Origin: Alphaproteobacteria bacterium
Lineage (GTDB): Bacteria; Pseudomonadota; Alphaproteobacteria; UBA8366; GCA-2717185
NCBI GenBank assembly: GCA_040905865.1
Contig: JBBDQU010000035.1
Span: 1 to 35,752 of the forward strand
Reading direction: 5' to 3'
DNA length: 35,752 nt
Made by a program: the position numbers and the translations under genes. The number at the start of each line of letters is the position of its first letter. Position 1 is the stretch's first letter. Below are positions 7,728 through 16,839 of this stretch, piece after piece. The notes beneath the pieces were generated by a model that made no database searches, was not told the origin of the DNA, and was given only the letters and a program-made list of their open reading frames with translations.

Positions 7728-7755
7728 AAGGGCCGCATCCTGCGACGCGGCCCTT
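7728..7755 (-). terminator. Intrinsic terminator of groES-groEL
   Basis: AAGGGCCGC and GCGGCCCTT form a nine-base stem around a ten-base loop. On the minus strand the stem is followed by a pyrimidine-rich tail (TTTCTCTTCTTTTG). It lies 27 bases past the groEL stop codon. Confidence 0.8.
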
Positions 7756-7782
7756 CATGCGGGTTCGGTTCCGCGCGGCGGA

Positions 7783-9746
<1,964 letters not shown>

Positions 9747-9793
9747 GGATTTGCCTCCTCTCTTTCCGGCACGAAATGCGGTTTGTCAGGATT

Positions 9794-9820
9794 TTAGCAC
9801 TCAAGACCATAGAGTGCTAA
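9794..9820. promoter_or_regulatory. CIRCE operator (HrcA site)
   Basis: A perfect TTAGCACTC-N9-GAGTGCTAA inverted repeat with the canonical nine-base spacer. It is the binding site of the heat-shock repressor HrcA and lies immediately upstream of groES-groEL. Confidence 0.98.
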
Positions 9821-9832
9821 ATTCAGCCGAGG

Positions 9833-9860
9833 AGATAATAACTCGCGAATTCCGCGTCAA
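9833..9860 (-). promoter_or_regulatory. groES promoter
   Basis: On the minus strand, TTGACG (9855-9860) and TTATCT (9833-9838) are separated by 16 bases. The CIRCE repeat begins 12 bases past the -10 box, so HrcA would cover the transcription start. The agreement of spacing and operator position makes this the likely vegetative promoter. Confidence 0.65.
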
Positions 9861-9929
9861 GACAGGTTGTGACTTTTTTTGGTCGCCGCGTATCGGGCTG
9901 ACGGGCGCACCGCATTACCCGATGGCAGG

Positions 9930-11243
9930 TCAGCCGCGCATGGTATTGGGCAGGTACAGGGCCAATTGCGGGAACAGGCAGAGTATCAGCAGCATGACCA
10001 GCCCGGCGCCGATATACGGCAGCAGGCCCTTGAAGATTTCCTCCAGCCGGACCCGTCCTTCCGATGCCCCCTGGACAACGAAGCAGTTGATGCCGACCGG
10101 CGGCGTTACGGCGCCGATTTCGCATAGCAGGACGACATAGATACCGAACCAGATCGGGTCGAATCCCAGCTCCATCATGACCGGATGGGTGATCGGCAGG
10201 CTGATCGCCAACAGCGGCGGTGCATCCATCATCATGCCGAGGAACAGGTACAGGATCGTCACCAGCAACACGATGACCCAGCGGTTGACATCGGCCGTGG
10301 TCAGGAAATCGCCGATGGCGCCCGCCAGGCCGCTGAGCGCCAGGAATTTGGAGAAGACCAGCGCCGTCACGATGATTCCGAAGATCATGGCTGTCGTCTG
10401 GACCGTATCGCTGACAACTTTGGGGATGCCGATGCCGCGGATGCTCCGCTGGCGGATGATGGCCATGATGAAGGTCGCCAGGGCGCCGATGGCCCCGGCT
10501 TCGGTCGGGGTGAATACGCCGGCATAAAGGCCGCCGATGATCCCGATGATCAGCAGCAGCAGCGGCCCCGCGAGACGCAGCGACCACATGCGTTCCCTGA
10601 AGGTGGACGTGTTGGGAATGAGCGGCGCCAGCGCCGGGTTGATGCGGACCCATAACCATGTGGCCAGGCCTAGCAGGAACGCAAAAACGAGGCCCGGAAA
10701 GACGCCGGCGATGAGCAGCGCGCCGATGCTGGATTCGGTCAGGATGCCGTAGACCACGACGAGCGCGGACGGCGGAATCATGACCGCCAGGGTCCCGGAA
10801 ATGGCGATGGACGCCGATGCGAGGCGGGGGTCGTAGCCCCGGTCCAGCATTTCCGGCAGGGCCAGCCTGGTGAACAGCGTGGTGGTGCCGATACTGGAAC
10901 CCGAGGCCGCGCCGAAGGCGGCGGCGCCGCCCGTTGTGGCGATGGCGAGCCCGCCGCGCATGCCGCCAAGCCATCGGGTCGCCGCCTCGAACAGGTCCTC
11001 GCCCAGGCCGGCGCGCATTGCAAAGAATCCCATCATTAGGAACATGGGGATGACACTGAAATGGAAACTGTGCGTCGTGTCGTAGAACACGGCGCGCAGC
11101 ACGCCCAGCGTGCCGTTCGGCCCGGCGATCACGCCCAGCCCGACCGTGCCGACCACGCCCAGCGCGACCATCACATTCATGCCCGAAAGGATGCAGACGA
11201 CCAGGGCGACGATCCCGAAGAGGCCGATTTCGATGCCGCTCAT
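9930..11243 (-). CDS. dctM: TRAP transporter large permease (DctM)
   Basis: A 437-residue inner-membrane protein with about 12 hydrophobic segments, the ion-coupled translocation subunit of a TRAP transporter. DctM landmarks are V-I-P-M-F-L-M-M-G near 65-73, A-A-F-G-A-A-S-G-S-S near 105-114, a M-I-P-P-S segment near 148, T-P-T-E-A-G-A-I-G-A near 275-284, and A-V-T-P-P-V-G-I-N near 380-388. The ATG at 11243 overlaps the dctQ stop by four bases (ATGA). Longer in-frame starts lie inside dctQ and are rejected. The partners dctQ and dctP lie directly upstream. Substrates of TRAP systems are mostly organic acids; this one is unknown. Confidence 0.94.
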   Translation of the reverse strand: MSGIEIGLFGIVALVVCILSGMNVMVALGVVGTVGLGVIAGPNGTLGVLRAVFYDTTHSFHFSVIPMFLMMGFFAMRAGLGEDLFEAATRWLGGMRGGLAIATTGGAAAFGAASGSSIGTTTLFTRLALPEMLDRGYDPRLASASIAISGTLAVMIPPSALVVVYGILTESSIGALLIAGVFPGLVFAFLLGLATWLWVRINPALAPLIPNTSTFRERMWSLRLAGPLLLLIIGIIGGLYAGVFTPTEAGAIGALATFIMAIIRQRSIRGIGIPKVVSDTVQTTAMIFGIIVTALVFSKFLALSGLAGAIGDFLTTADVNRWVIVLLVTILYLFLGMMMDAPPLLAISLPITHPVMMELGFDPIWFGIYVVLLCEIGAVTPPVGINCFVVQGASEGRVRLEEIFKGLLPYIGAGLVMLLILCLFPQLALYLPNTMRG

Positions 11244-11767
11244 GGTTCCTCTCCTGCCGGCGGCAATAATCCGCGTGTCACGAAGCAGTGGCGGATGGCG
11301 TCCAGCAGGTATTGAACGGAGATCAGCGCCGTGCCCAGGACGATCGCCGATTTCAGCGGCCAGATGGGCAACTGGATCACCCCCCATTCCTGTTCGTTCA
11401 TGCCGTAGGAACGGATCGCGTTGGTATATGCGGCGTAGGAACACCATGCGAAGAACAGCGCGCCGACGAACAGCACGATGATATACAGCCGGTGCTGAAC
11501 GGCGATCGGCAGGTGGCGCGTCAGCAGCGTGACCCGGATATGGCCGCGCTTGTACTGGGTATAGGCGAGCGACAGGAAGACGATCAGCACAAGCCCGGCT
11601 TCGGTCAGTTCAAAGGAGCCCTGTACCGGGGTATTGAAAAACTTGCGCATCAGGACGTTGGCGTCGATCAGCCACATGGTGGCGAAAGTGACCATGCCCG
11701 CCAGCACGGCGAAAAAGGTGACGACTTTGCCATAGGCCTGATACAGGCGCTCGAAACTGTCAGTCAT
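11240..11767 (-). CDS. dctQ: TRAP transporter small permease (DctQ)
   Basis: A 175-residue membrane protein with four hydrophobic segments (about 15-37, 50-72, 95-117 and 135-157), matching the DctQ fold (PF04290). The signature near 30-60 includes R-K-F-F-N-T-P-V-Q-G-S-F-E-L-T-E, and K-R-G-H-I-R-V follows near 78-84. It forms the membrane complex with DctM and overlaps that gene by four bases, indicating translational coupling. It is separated from dctP by 84 bases containing a strong GC hairpin (11801-11841). Confidence 0.92.
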   Translation of the reverse strand: MTDSFERLYQAYGKVVTFFAVLAGMVTFATMWLIDANVLMRKFFNTPVQGSFELTEAGLVLIVFLSLAYTQYKRGHIRVTLLTRHLPIAVQHRLYIIVLFVGALFFAWCSYAAYTNAIRSYGMNEQEWGVIQLPIWPLKSAIVLGTALISVQYLLDAIRHCFVTRGLLPPAGEEP

Positions 11768-11800
11768 ATCGGAATTCCGCCGTCGGTCGCGGTTGAGACA

Positions 11801-11841
11801 AACCCCGCCCCCGCAACCGGTGAAGGCGCGGGGGCGGGGTT
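11801..11841 (-). terminator. GC-rich hairpin between dctP and dctQ
   Basis: AACCCCGCCCCCGC (11801-11814) pairs perfectly with GCGGGGGCGGGGTT (11828-11841) around a 13-base loop. It sits 10 bases past the dctP stop and has no long T-tract. Such a hairpin could partially terminate, or protect the dctP message, so that binding protein exceeds membrane subunits. Confidence 0.65.
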
Positions 11842-11851
11842 CCAGGATGCT

Positions 11852-12874
11852 TTACTGGAATGCGAAATATTCGGCCAGTTCAGCCGCGGGCAGGCCGCTC
11901 TTGCTGGCCCGGTCGATCCAGTCCTGACGGATCTTCTTCACCGCGTCGCTCTTCACGGCTTCCGCAACCGGTCCTTCCGGGAAGGGCAGGACCTCGACGC
12001 CCGATTTCTTCCATTCCGCCAGAATTTCCTCGGTCAGGCGGCTCAGGACGTTGACGTAATGGACAACATATTCCTTGCCCAGGCCGTCCAGGATCGCCCT
12101 GGTCTGGTCGTCCAGCGCATCATAGCTGTCCCGGTTCATTCCAATGAAATGCCCCCAGTTGGCGCCGAGCTTCACCTTCACATAATACTTGGCCACTTCC
12201 TCGAACTTCCAGCCGCGGGCCAGCGTCACGCCGGTAGGCGTACAATCCAGAATGTTGCGTTCCAGCGCCTCATAGGCGTCGCTGGTCGTCATCGACACCG
12301 GGGTGCCGCCCAGTTGCTCGATCAGGCGCGGCAGGGCATGGCCATAGCTGCGGATGCGCAGCCCCTTGAAGTCCTCCGGCGTATTGATCGGTTTCACGCA
12401 CATGATCCCGTAGTCTTCAAGCGGGCGCCAGGCGATGATCCTTGTGTTGTACTTTTTCATTTCGTCGTCGAACTGCGGATACTGCTCGTACCACTGGATG
12501 AGCTTCTGGCCGAGTTCGATTTCGGAATGGGGCTGCGGCGAGAAGAAGGTGACGACGCCGTTGATCAGGAACTTGTCCTGGAAATACGGCACCACGATAT
12601 CGCCCAGATCGCCAATGCCTGTTTCCAGGGCATCGGGCACTTCCTTCACCTGGGCGACGCTGCCGCCCCAGAAGACCTTTATCGTATGCTTGCCGCCGGT
12701 CCGCTTGGCGAATTCATCGACGAACCACTGCAGCGTCAGCGAATGGGCGTCATTCGCGGCCTGCGGCTTGAAGGTGACATATTTCAGTTCCTTGGCGCCG
12801 GCACTGCCGGCCAGGACCATTCCGGCCATTGTCGCGGCGCCGGCAAGCAGCGCCAGTTTCTGTCGAATTGGCAT
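11852..12874 (-). CDS. dctP: TRAP transporter solute-binding protein (DctP)
   Basis: A 340-residue periplasmic binding protein with an N-terminal signal peptide (P-I-R-Q-K-L-A-L-L-A-G-A-A, cleavage near A-G-S-A-G-A). DctP features include F-K-G-L-R-I-R-S-Y near 160-168, a Q-L-G-G-T-P-V-S-M strand, and A-L-E-R-N-I-L-D-C near 198-206. The Cys-containing N-I-L-D-C-T-P-T-G strand parallels V-A-D-C-G-I-T-G in the orphan DctP at 1972-3030, so the two are related. A GGGAGGAAACA ribosome site fixes ATG 12874; an earlier in-frame codon would extend past it without a signal-like start. It is first of a dctPQM set, 167 bases after the SDR gene. Confidence 0.93.
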   Translation of the reverse strand: MPIRQKLALLAGAATMAGMVLAGSAGAKELKYVTFKPQAANDAHSLTLQWFVDEFAKRTGGKHTIKVFWGGSVAQVKEVPDALETGIGDLGDIVVPYFQDKFLINGVVTFFSPQPHSEIELGQKLIQWYEQYPQFDDEMKKYNTRIIAWRPLEDYGIMCVKPINTPEDFKGLRIRSYGHALPRLIEQLGGTPVSMTTSDAYEALERNILDCTPTGVTLARGWKFEEVAKYYVKVKLGANWGHFIGMNRDSYDALDDQTRAILDGLGKEYVVHYVNVLSRLTEEILAEWKKSGVEVLPFPEGPVAEAVKSDAVKKIRQDWIDRASKSGLPAAELAEYFAFQ

Positions 12875-13041
12875 TGTTTCCTCCCGAATTAACCGGTTTT
12901 CCGCCGGCATGTTTCCCACGTATCCGCGGCCCGGGCCTATTCCCGGTGCGATTTCCGAACCTCAACGATTAGCAGGACCGAAAGTCTGGCTGAACCGGGC
13001 CGCGCGCGCAACCTAAACGCATGCTGCATCGCGGCGAGCTT

Positions 13042-13791
13042 CTATTGCGCCAGGTAGCCTCCGTCCACGGCCAGTTCGGCGCCGGTGATATAGGATGCGT
13101 CATCGCTGGCGAGGAACAGGTTGGCGTTGGCGACTTCTTCTATTCGGCCTTCGCGGCCCATGGGGATTGCGGCCATCATCTTCGCCCGAATCGCCGGATC
13201 GGCGGTCTGTTGCGAAGTCCGCATCGGCGGCATCACCCCGGGATGGACGGAATTGACGCGGATTCCGTCGCGGGCGAACTGCACGGCGGCGGATTTCGTG
13301 GCGGTCCGGATGGCGCCCTTGGCGGCGTTATAGCCCATATGCACGACGCGCTGGCCGACGACGCCGGAGATCGACGAGATGTTGACGATCGCACCGCCGC
13401 CGGCTTGTCGCATGGCGGGGATCACGGCGCGCATGCCCAGGAACACGCCGCCGGCGTTGACGTGCATCTGCTGATTCCAGGTCTCCACGTTCAACAGGTC
13501 CGGCGTGCTGCCGCTGATCCCGGCATTGTTGACCAGGATATCGAGCCGGCCAAAGGCAGATAATGTTTCCGATACGACGGCGGCCCAGTCCGTCTCGCTG
13601 GTCACGTCGAGTTTCCGGAACATTGCCTCGCCGCCGGATGCGGCGATTTCCGCCGCGACGGTCTTGCCCTCGCTTACCATCAGATCCGCGACGACGACCC
13701 TGGCACCTTCGCGCGCAAACAGCCGCGCCGTCGCCGCCCCCATGCCGGACGCGGCGCCGGTGACGATGGCTACCTTGTTACCCAGCCGCAT
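13042..13791 (-). CDS. SDR-family NAD(P)-dependent oxidoreductase
   Basis: A 249-residue classical short-chain dehydrogenase. The Rossmann motif T-G-A-A-S-G-M-G is near 12-19. Asp38 at the end of strand two (V-V-V-A-D-L) favours NAD(H). N-N-A-G is near 88-91, the catalytic Ser in N-I-S-S-I-S-G is near 141, and Tyr/Lys in G-Y-N-A-A-K is near 154-158. It would oxidise a hydroxyl to a ketone or the reverse. A GGGAGGAAACAACA leader fixes the ATG at 13791. It lies 32 bases after the [2Fe-2S] gene in the same cluster, consistent with a step in the catabolism of an imported compound. Substrate unknown. Confidence 0.92.
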   Translation of the reverse strand: MRLGNKVAIVTGAASGMGAATARLFAREGARVVVADLMVSEGKTVAAEIAASGGEAMFRKLDVTSETDWAAVVSETLSAFGRLDILVNNAGISGSTPDLLNVETWNQQMHVNAGGVFLGMRAVIPAMRQAGGGAIVNISSISGVVGQRVVHMGYNAAKGAIRTATKSAAVQFARDGIRVNSVHPGVMPPMRTSQQTADPAIRAKMMAAIPMGREGRIEEVANANLFLASDDASYITGAELAVDGGYLAQ

Positions 13792-13823
13792 GTTGTTTCC
13801 TCCCTGTTTTGGGTTCCGTTCTT

Positions 13824-14165
13824 TTAATCCTGCGCCGCAAATTTTTCCTTCGGCGGCACCGTGTCGGTCGCGAGGTCGCGCAGCAGGCGCTTGTTGCCAA
13901 TCGGCCGAACGCTTACCGCGCCGCCGGTCAGCCGCGTGGTGCAGGCATATTCGGTCCTGCCTTCGACACTGACCACGCATTCCTTGCAGGAATTGGCGTT
14001 GATACAGCTATAGCGGAAGGCGAGCGTCGGGTCCGCATGGGCGCGGATCCAGATCAGCGCGTCCAGCAGCGACATGCCCTCGCGGTAGGGCACCGTGAAG
14101 ATATCGTCGCGCGGCGTCTCGCCCGCCGCGCCGCGCTGTATGGTGACGGCGACGGTGTCGGTCAT
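13824..14165 (-). CDS. Free-standing [2Fe-2S] subunit, SdhB/FrdB N-domain type
   Basis: A 113-residue ferredoxin-like protein resembling only the N-terminal domain of SdhB/FrdB. Cys54, Cys60, Cys63 and Cys75 give the pattern C-x5-C-x2-C-x11-C (C-I-N-A-N-S-C-K-E-C...Y-A-C). In SdhB/FrdB the first spacing is x4, so one residue is inserted in the cluster loop. The C-terminal [4Fe-4S]/[3Fe-4S] domain of SdhB is absent. The start overlaps the stop of the flavoprotein gene by four bases, strongly suggesting a two-subunit enzyme in which this protein passes electrons from the flavin to an unknown acceptor. Confidence 0.8.
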   Translation of the reverse strand: MTDTVAVTIQRGAAGETPRDDIFTVPYREGMSLLDALIWIRAHADPTLAFRYSCINANSCKECVVSVEGRTEYACTTRLTGGAVSVRPIGNKRLLRDLATDTVPPKEKFAAQD

Positions 14166-15889
14166 TCGGCGGCTCCCCGGCTTACCGTATCGATAGTGGC
14201 GCGGCGCACGGGTATGGTGTCCAGAACCAGTTCGTCGTCTCCCGCGCGCCGGATGCGCTGGTTATGCGCCTGCGCGGGGTCGGTCGCGGGCATGTCCTCG
14301 CGCTGGTGCGCGCCGCGGCTTTCGGTGCGGTTCAGGGCCGATACGGTGATCGCCTCCGCCGTGGCCAGCGCCGCGCGCAGGTCGAACCATTCCTGCACCC
14401 CCATAGCGAACGGGCCGGAATCGCGCGGGTGCAGGGCGGGCAGGTCGACGGACCGCATGTTCCGGATGCGGGACAACGCCGCCGTCAGCCGCTGCTCGTC
14501 GCGCGACAGGCCGACCTTGTCCCAGAGCAGGTTTTGCAACTCGCTGAATAATATCCCGAATGCCGGGCCGCTCGCGGTGTCGATGGGCATGGACAGACGC
14601 GTGATGTCGCTGACGGCTTTTTCCGCCCATGCCGCGTCCCATACCGGCGCGATACGGTCCCGCGCGGCGTTGCGGCCGGCGACCTCGCCGAATACCAGCG
14701 CCTCGGTGATCGCGTTGCCCGAAAGCCGGTTGGCGCCATTGGCGCCGCCGACAGCTTCGCCCGCCGCATAGAGGCCAGGCACATCCGACGCCATGCGTTC
14801 GTCCACACGGATGCCGCCCATGTGGTAATGCGCGATGGGGGCAACCTCGACCGGGCCCTGGGCCAGATCGATGCCGTTGCGGGCCAGCCTGTCGATGACG
14901 GGGCCGAAGGCGTCGCGCAAGGCGGCTTCACCAATATGTTCGAAGCTCAGATACGCGCCGCCATGCGGCGACCCGCGCCCGGCCGCCACTTCCCGGACGA
15001 TGGCGTAGGATGTGACGTCGCGCGGCGCGGTGTAGGCGCCGGAATCGGTTGCGCCGTAATGGTGGATGAATTCTTCCATATTGCCGTTCAGCAGCCGCCC
15101 GCCCAGCTTGTAGCGGAACGGGTCCCACATGATCGGATCCATGCCGACAAGGCGCGGCGCCAGATGCCCGATGGGGAAGAACTGCACGAATTCCATGTCG
15201 ATCAGCGACGCCCCGGCATCCAGCGCCAGGGCATACGATTCGCCGCCCATGTTCACCGAGGCGCTGTTGCGCCGGTACAGCCGGGTCAACCCGCCCGCCG
15301 CCAGGACCACCGCCCCCGCCGCGATGGTAACCGGGTTTCCTTTGGCCAGATCCAGCGCAACGGCGCCCGCAACGCGTCCGTCATGGGTAACCAGCGATGT
15401 AACGGAAAGGTTGCTGACGCGGGTGATGCCGTCGGTCTTCGCGACCTTCCCGCGCAGCGTCTTCGCAACCGCCGGACCGGTATTGAGGAAGTCGACAAAG
15501 ACGCAGCGCGGCCGGTCATGCCCCGGCGCCATGACCTGTTTCAGGTGGCCGTCCTCGCGCGTCCAGCCGACGCCCCATTCGTCCATCTCGCGGATGCGGT
15601 CCGGGCCTTCGCGGCACAGCAGGGCGGCCAGCACCTCGTCGCACAGCCCGCGCCCGGCGGTCAGCGTATCGGCATGGTGGCGGGTCCAGTGATCCGGCGC
15701 CTGCTCGCCCATCGCCACGGCGACCGTCATCTGCGCCATGATCGTCGCTCCGCCACGACCCACCAGGCTCTTGTCCAGCAGCAGCACCCGCGCACCGCCG
15801 CGCGCCGCGGCGATGGCGGCGTACATGCCGGCCCCGCCCGCGCCGACCACCAGCACGTCGGTTTCCAGATGGGTGTCAGCGTCAGCCAT
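14162..15889 (-). CDS. FrdA/SdhA-like FAD-dependent oxidoreductase
   Basis: A 575-residue flavoprotein of the fumarate reductase/succinate dehydrogenase superfamily. The FAD motif V-L-V-V-G-A-G-G-A-G is near 14-23, and the second signature is A-A-G-G-L-T-R-L-Y near 200. Near 350 is H-Y-H-M-G-G-I-R-V-D, followed by G-L-Y-A-A-G-E-A-V-G-G-A-N-G-A-N-R-L-S-G, the typical SdhA/AprA/NadB C-terminal region. The C-terminal helical domain is also present. ATG 15889 places the FAD motif at the usual distance; longer starts would overlap the preceding gene. It is seven bases from the upstream binding-protein gene and overlaps the [2Fe-2S] gene. Substrate unknown. Confidence 0.88.
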   Translation of the reverse strand: MADADTHLETDVLVVGAGGAGMYAAIAAARGGARVLLLDKSLVGRGGATIMAQMTVAVAMGEQAPDHWTRHHADTLTAGRGLCDEVLAALLCREGPDRIREMDEWGVGWTREDGHLKQVMAPGHDRPRCVFVDFLNTGPAVAKTLRGKVAKTDGITRVSNLSVTSLVTHDGRVAGAVALDLAKGNPVTIAAGAVVLAAGGLTRLYRRNSASVNMGGESYALALDAGASLIDMEFVQFFPIGHLAPRLVGMDPIMWDPFRYKLGGRLLNGNMEEFIHHYGATDSGAYTAPRDVTSYAIVREVAAGRGSPHGGAYLSFEHIGEAALRDAFGPVIDRLARNGIDLAQGPVEVAPIAHYHMGGIRVDERMASDVPGLYAAGEAVGGANGANRLSGNAITEALVFGEVAGRNAARDRIAPVWDAAWAEKAVSDITRLSMPIDTASGPAFGILFSELQNLLWDKVGLSRDEQRLTAALSRIRNMRSVDLPALHPRDSGPFAMGVQEWFDLRAALATAEAITVSALNRTESRGAHQREDMPATDPAQAHNQRIRRAGDDELVLDTIPVRRATIDTVSRGAAE

Positions 15890-15896
15890 GCAGGGC

Positions 15897-16820
15897 TCAG
15901 CCTTTCCAGAGGTCGCGATACCGCGTGGCGACGATTTCACCGTGCGGCACCGGCGCATCGGTCATGCCCATCATCGAGGCGAATCGGCTCATCCCGGTCG
16001 TGAATTCCTCGCTTACCGCCGGGTCGTAATAGGGCAGGTCCCGTTCGATCAGCCGGCGGATCAGCCCGGCTTCGGTTTCCGGGAACAGCCTGCGGCCGAC
16101 ATCGGTCGCGAGGCCCGGATCGGCTTTCAGCGCCTGTTGCGTCTTCACGATGGCGCGCACGGCGGCGGCGACCGCATCTGGCTGCTCGGCGATGAGCCTG
16201 TCCGTCGTGACCAGCGCGGGCTGGGTGAAATGGAAGGCGGCGGGCGGACCGTCGCCGCGCCGGACGTCCAGCACGATGCTGGCGACGCCGCTGGTAACGG
16301 CTTTCTCCGCCGCCATGCCGTTGGCCCACAGCCCGTCGACGGCGCCCGCCGCCAGCGCATCGACCGCCGCGACACCGAAGGAAACGCCCTTCGCGACGCC
16401 GCCGGGCAGGGGGCCGATTTCGATACCTTCGGCGTCCGTATCGATGCCGGCTTCCTTCAGCAACCCGCGCAAGCCCAGGTCGACGCCGTTCGCCGCGACG
16501 ATGCGCCGCCCGCGCAGCGCTGTCAGGTCGCCGCGTTCGACCTTCAGGTCGCTGCGCATCATCAGGAACCAGTACATGCCCTGCGCCAGCGAACAGACAA
16601 GTTTCGATCCCGCCCAGCGCGGAAAGGCCCAGAGCGGCGCATGGGCGGAGCCGGCGACGAAATCGACCTTGCCGTCGCGCAGCGCCTCGAAGGTCGCCGG
16701 GACCGGGTGGATCAGCTCAAGCGACATATCGAGCCCTTCCGCGCGAAAGAAACCGAGTTCGATCGCCGCGATGGCGGGGAAATATGAATTGGACACAAGG
16801 TCCGGCAGGGCGACTTTCAC
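15897..16820 (-). CDS. NMT1/THI5-like solute-binding protein without signal peptide
   Basis: A 307-residue protein with the periplasmic-binding fold of the NMT1/THI5/SsuA type: I-A-A-I-E-L-G-F-F-R-A-E-G-L near 17-30, G-K-V-D-F-V-A-G-S near 50-58, and L-R-G-R-R-I-V-A near 102-109. Residue one is a GTG (16820), supported by an AGGAAGGA ribosome site; an ATG five bases upstream is out of frame and hits a stop. There is no signal peptide, and no ABC permease or ATPase gene is nearby. The Cys-rich active site of true THI5 (HMP-P synthase) is absent. It may be a cytosolic ligand-binding or enzyme-like protein. Function not assigned. Confidence 0.75.
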   Translation of the reverse strand: MKVALPDLVSNSYFPAIAAIELGFFRAEGLDMSLELIHPVPATFEALRDGKVDFVAGSAHAPLWAFPRWAGSKLVCSLAQGMYWFLMMRSDLKVERGDLTALRGRRIVAANGVDLGLRGLLKEAGIDTDAEGIEIGPLPGGVAKGVSFGVAAVDALAAGAVDGLWANGMAAEKAVTSGVASIVLDVRRGDGPPAAFHFTQPALVTTDRLIAEQPDAVAAAVRAIVKTQQALKADPGLATDVGRRLFPETEAGLIRRLIERDLPYYDPAVSEEFTTGMSRFASMMGMTDAPVPHGEIVATRYRDLWKG

Positions 16821-16839
16821 GGCATGTTCCTTCCTGTCC

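Noticed and set aside
15897-16820. THI5-type pyrimidine synthase
   Set aside because: Only one Cys is visible and the characteristic Cys-rich active-site motif is absent.
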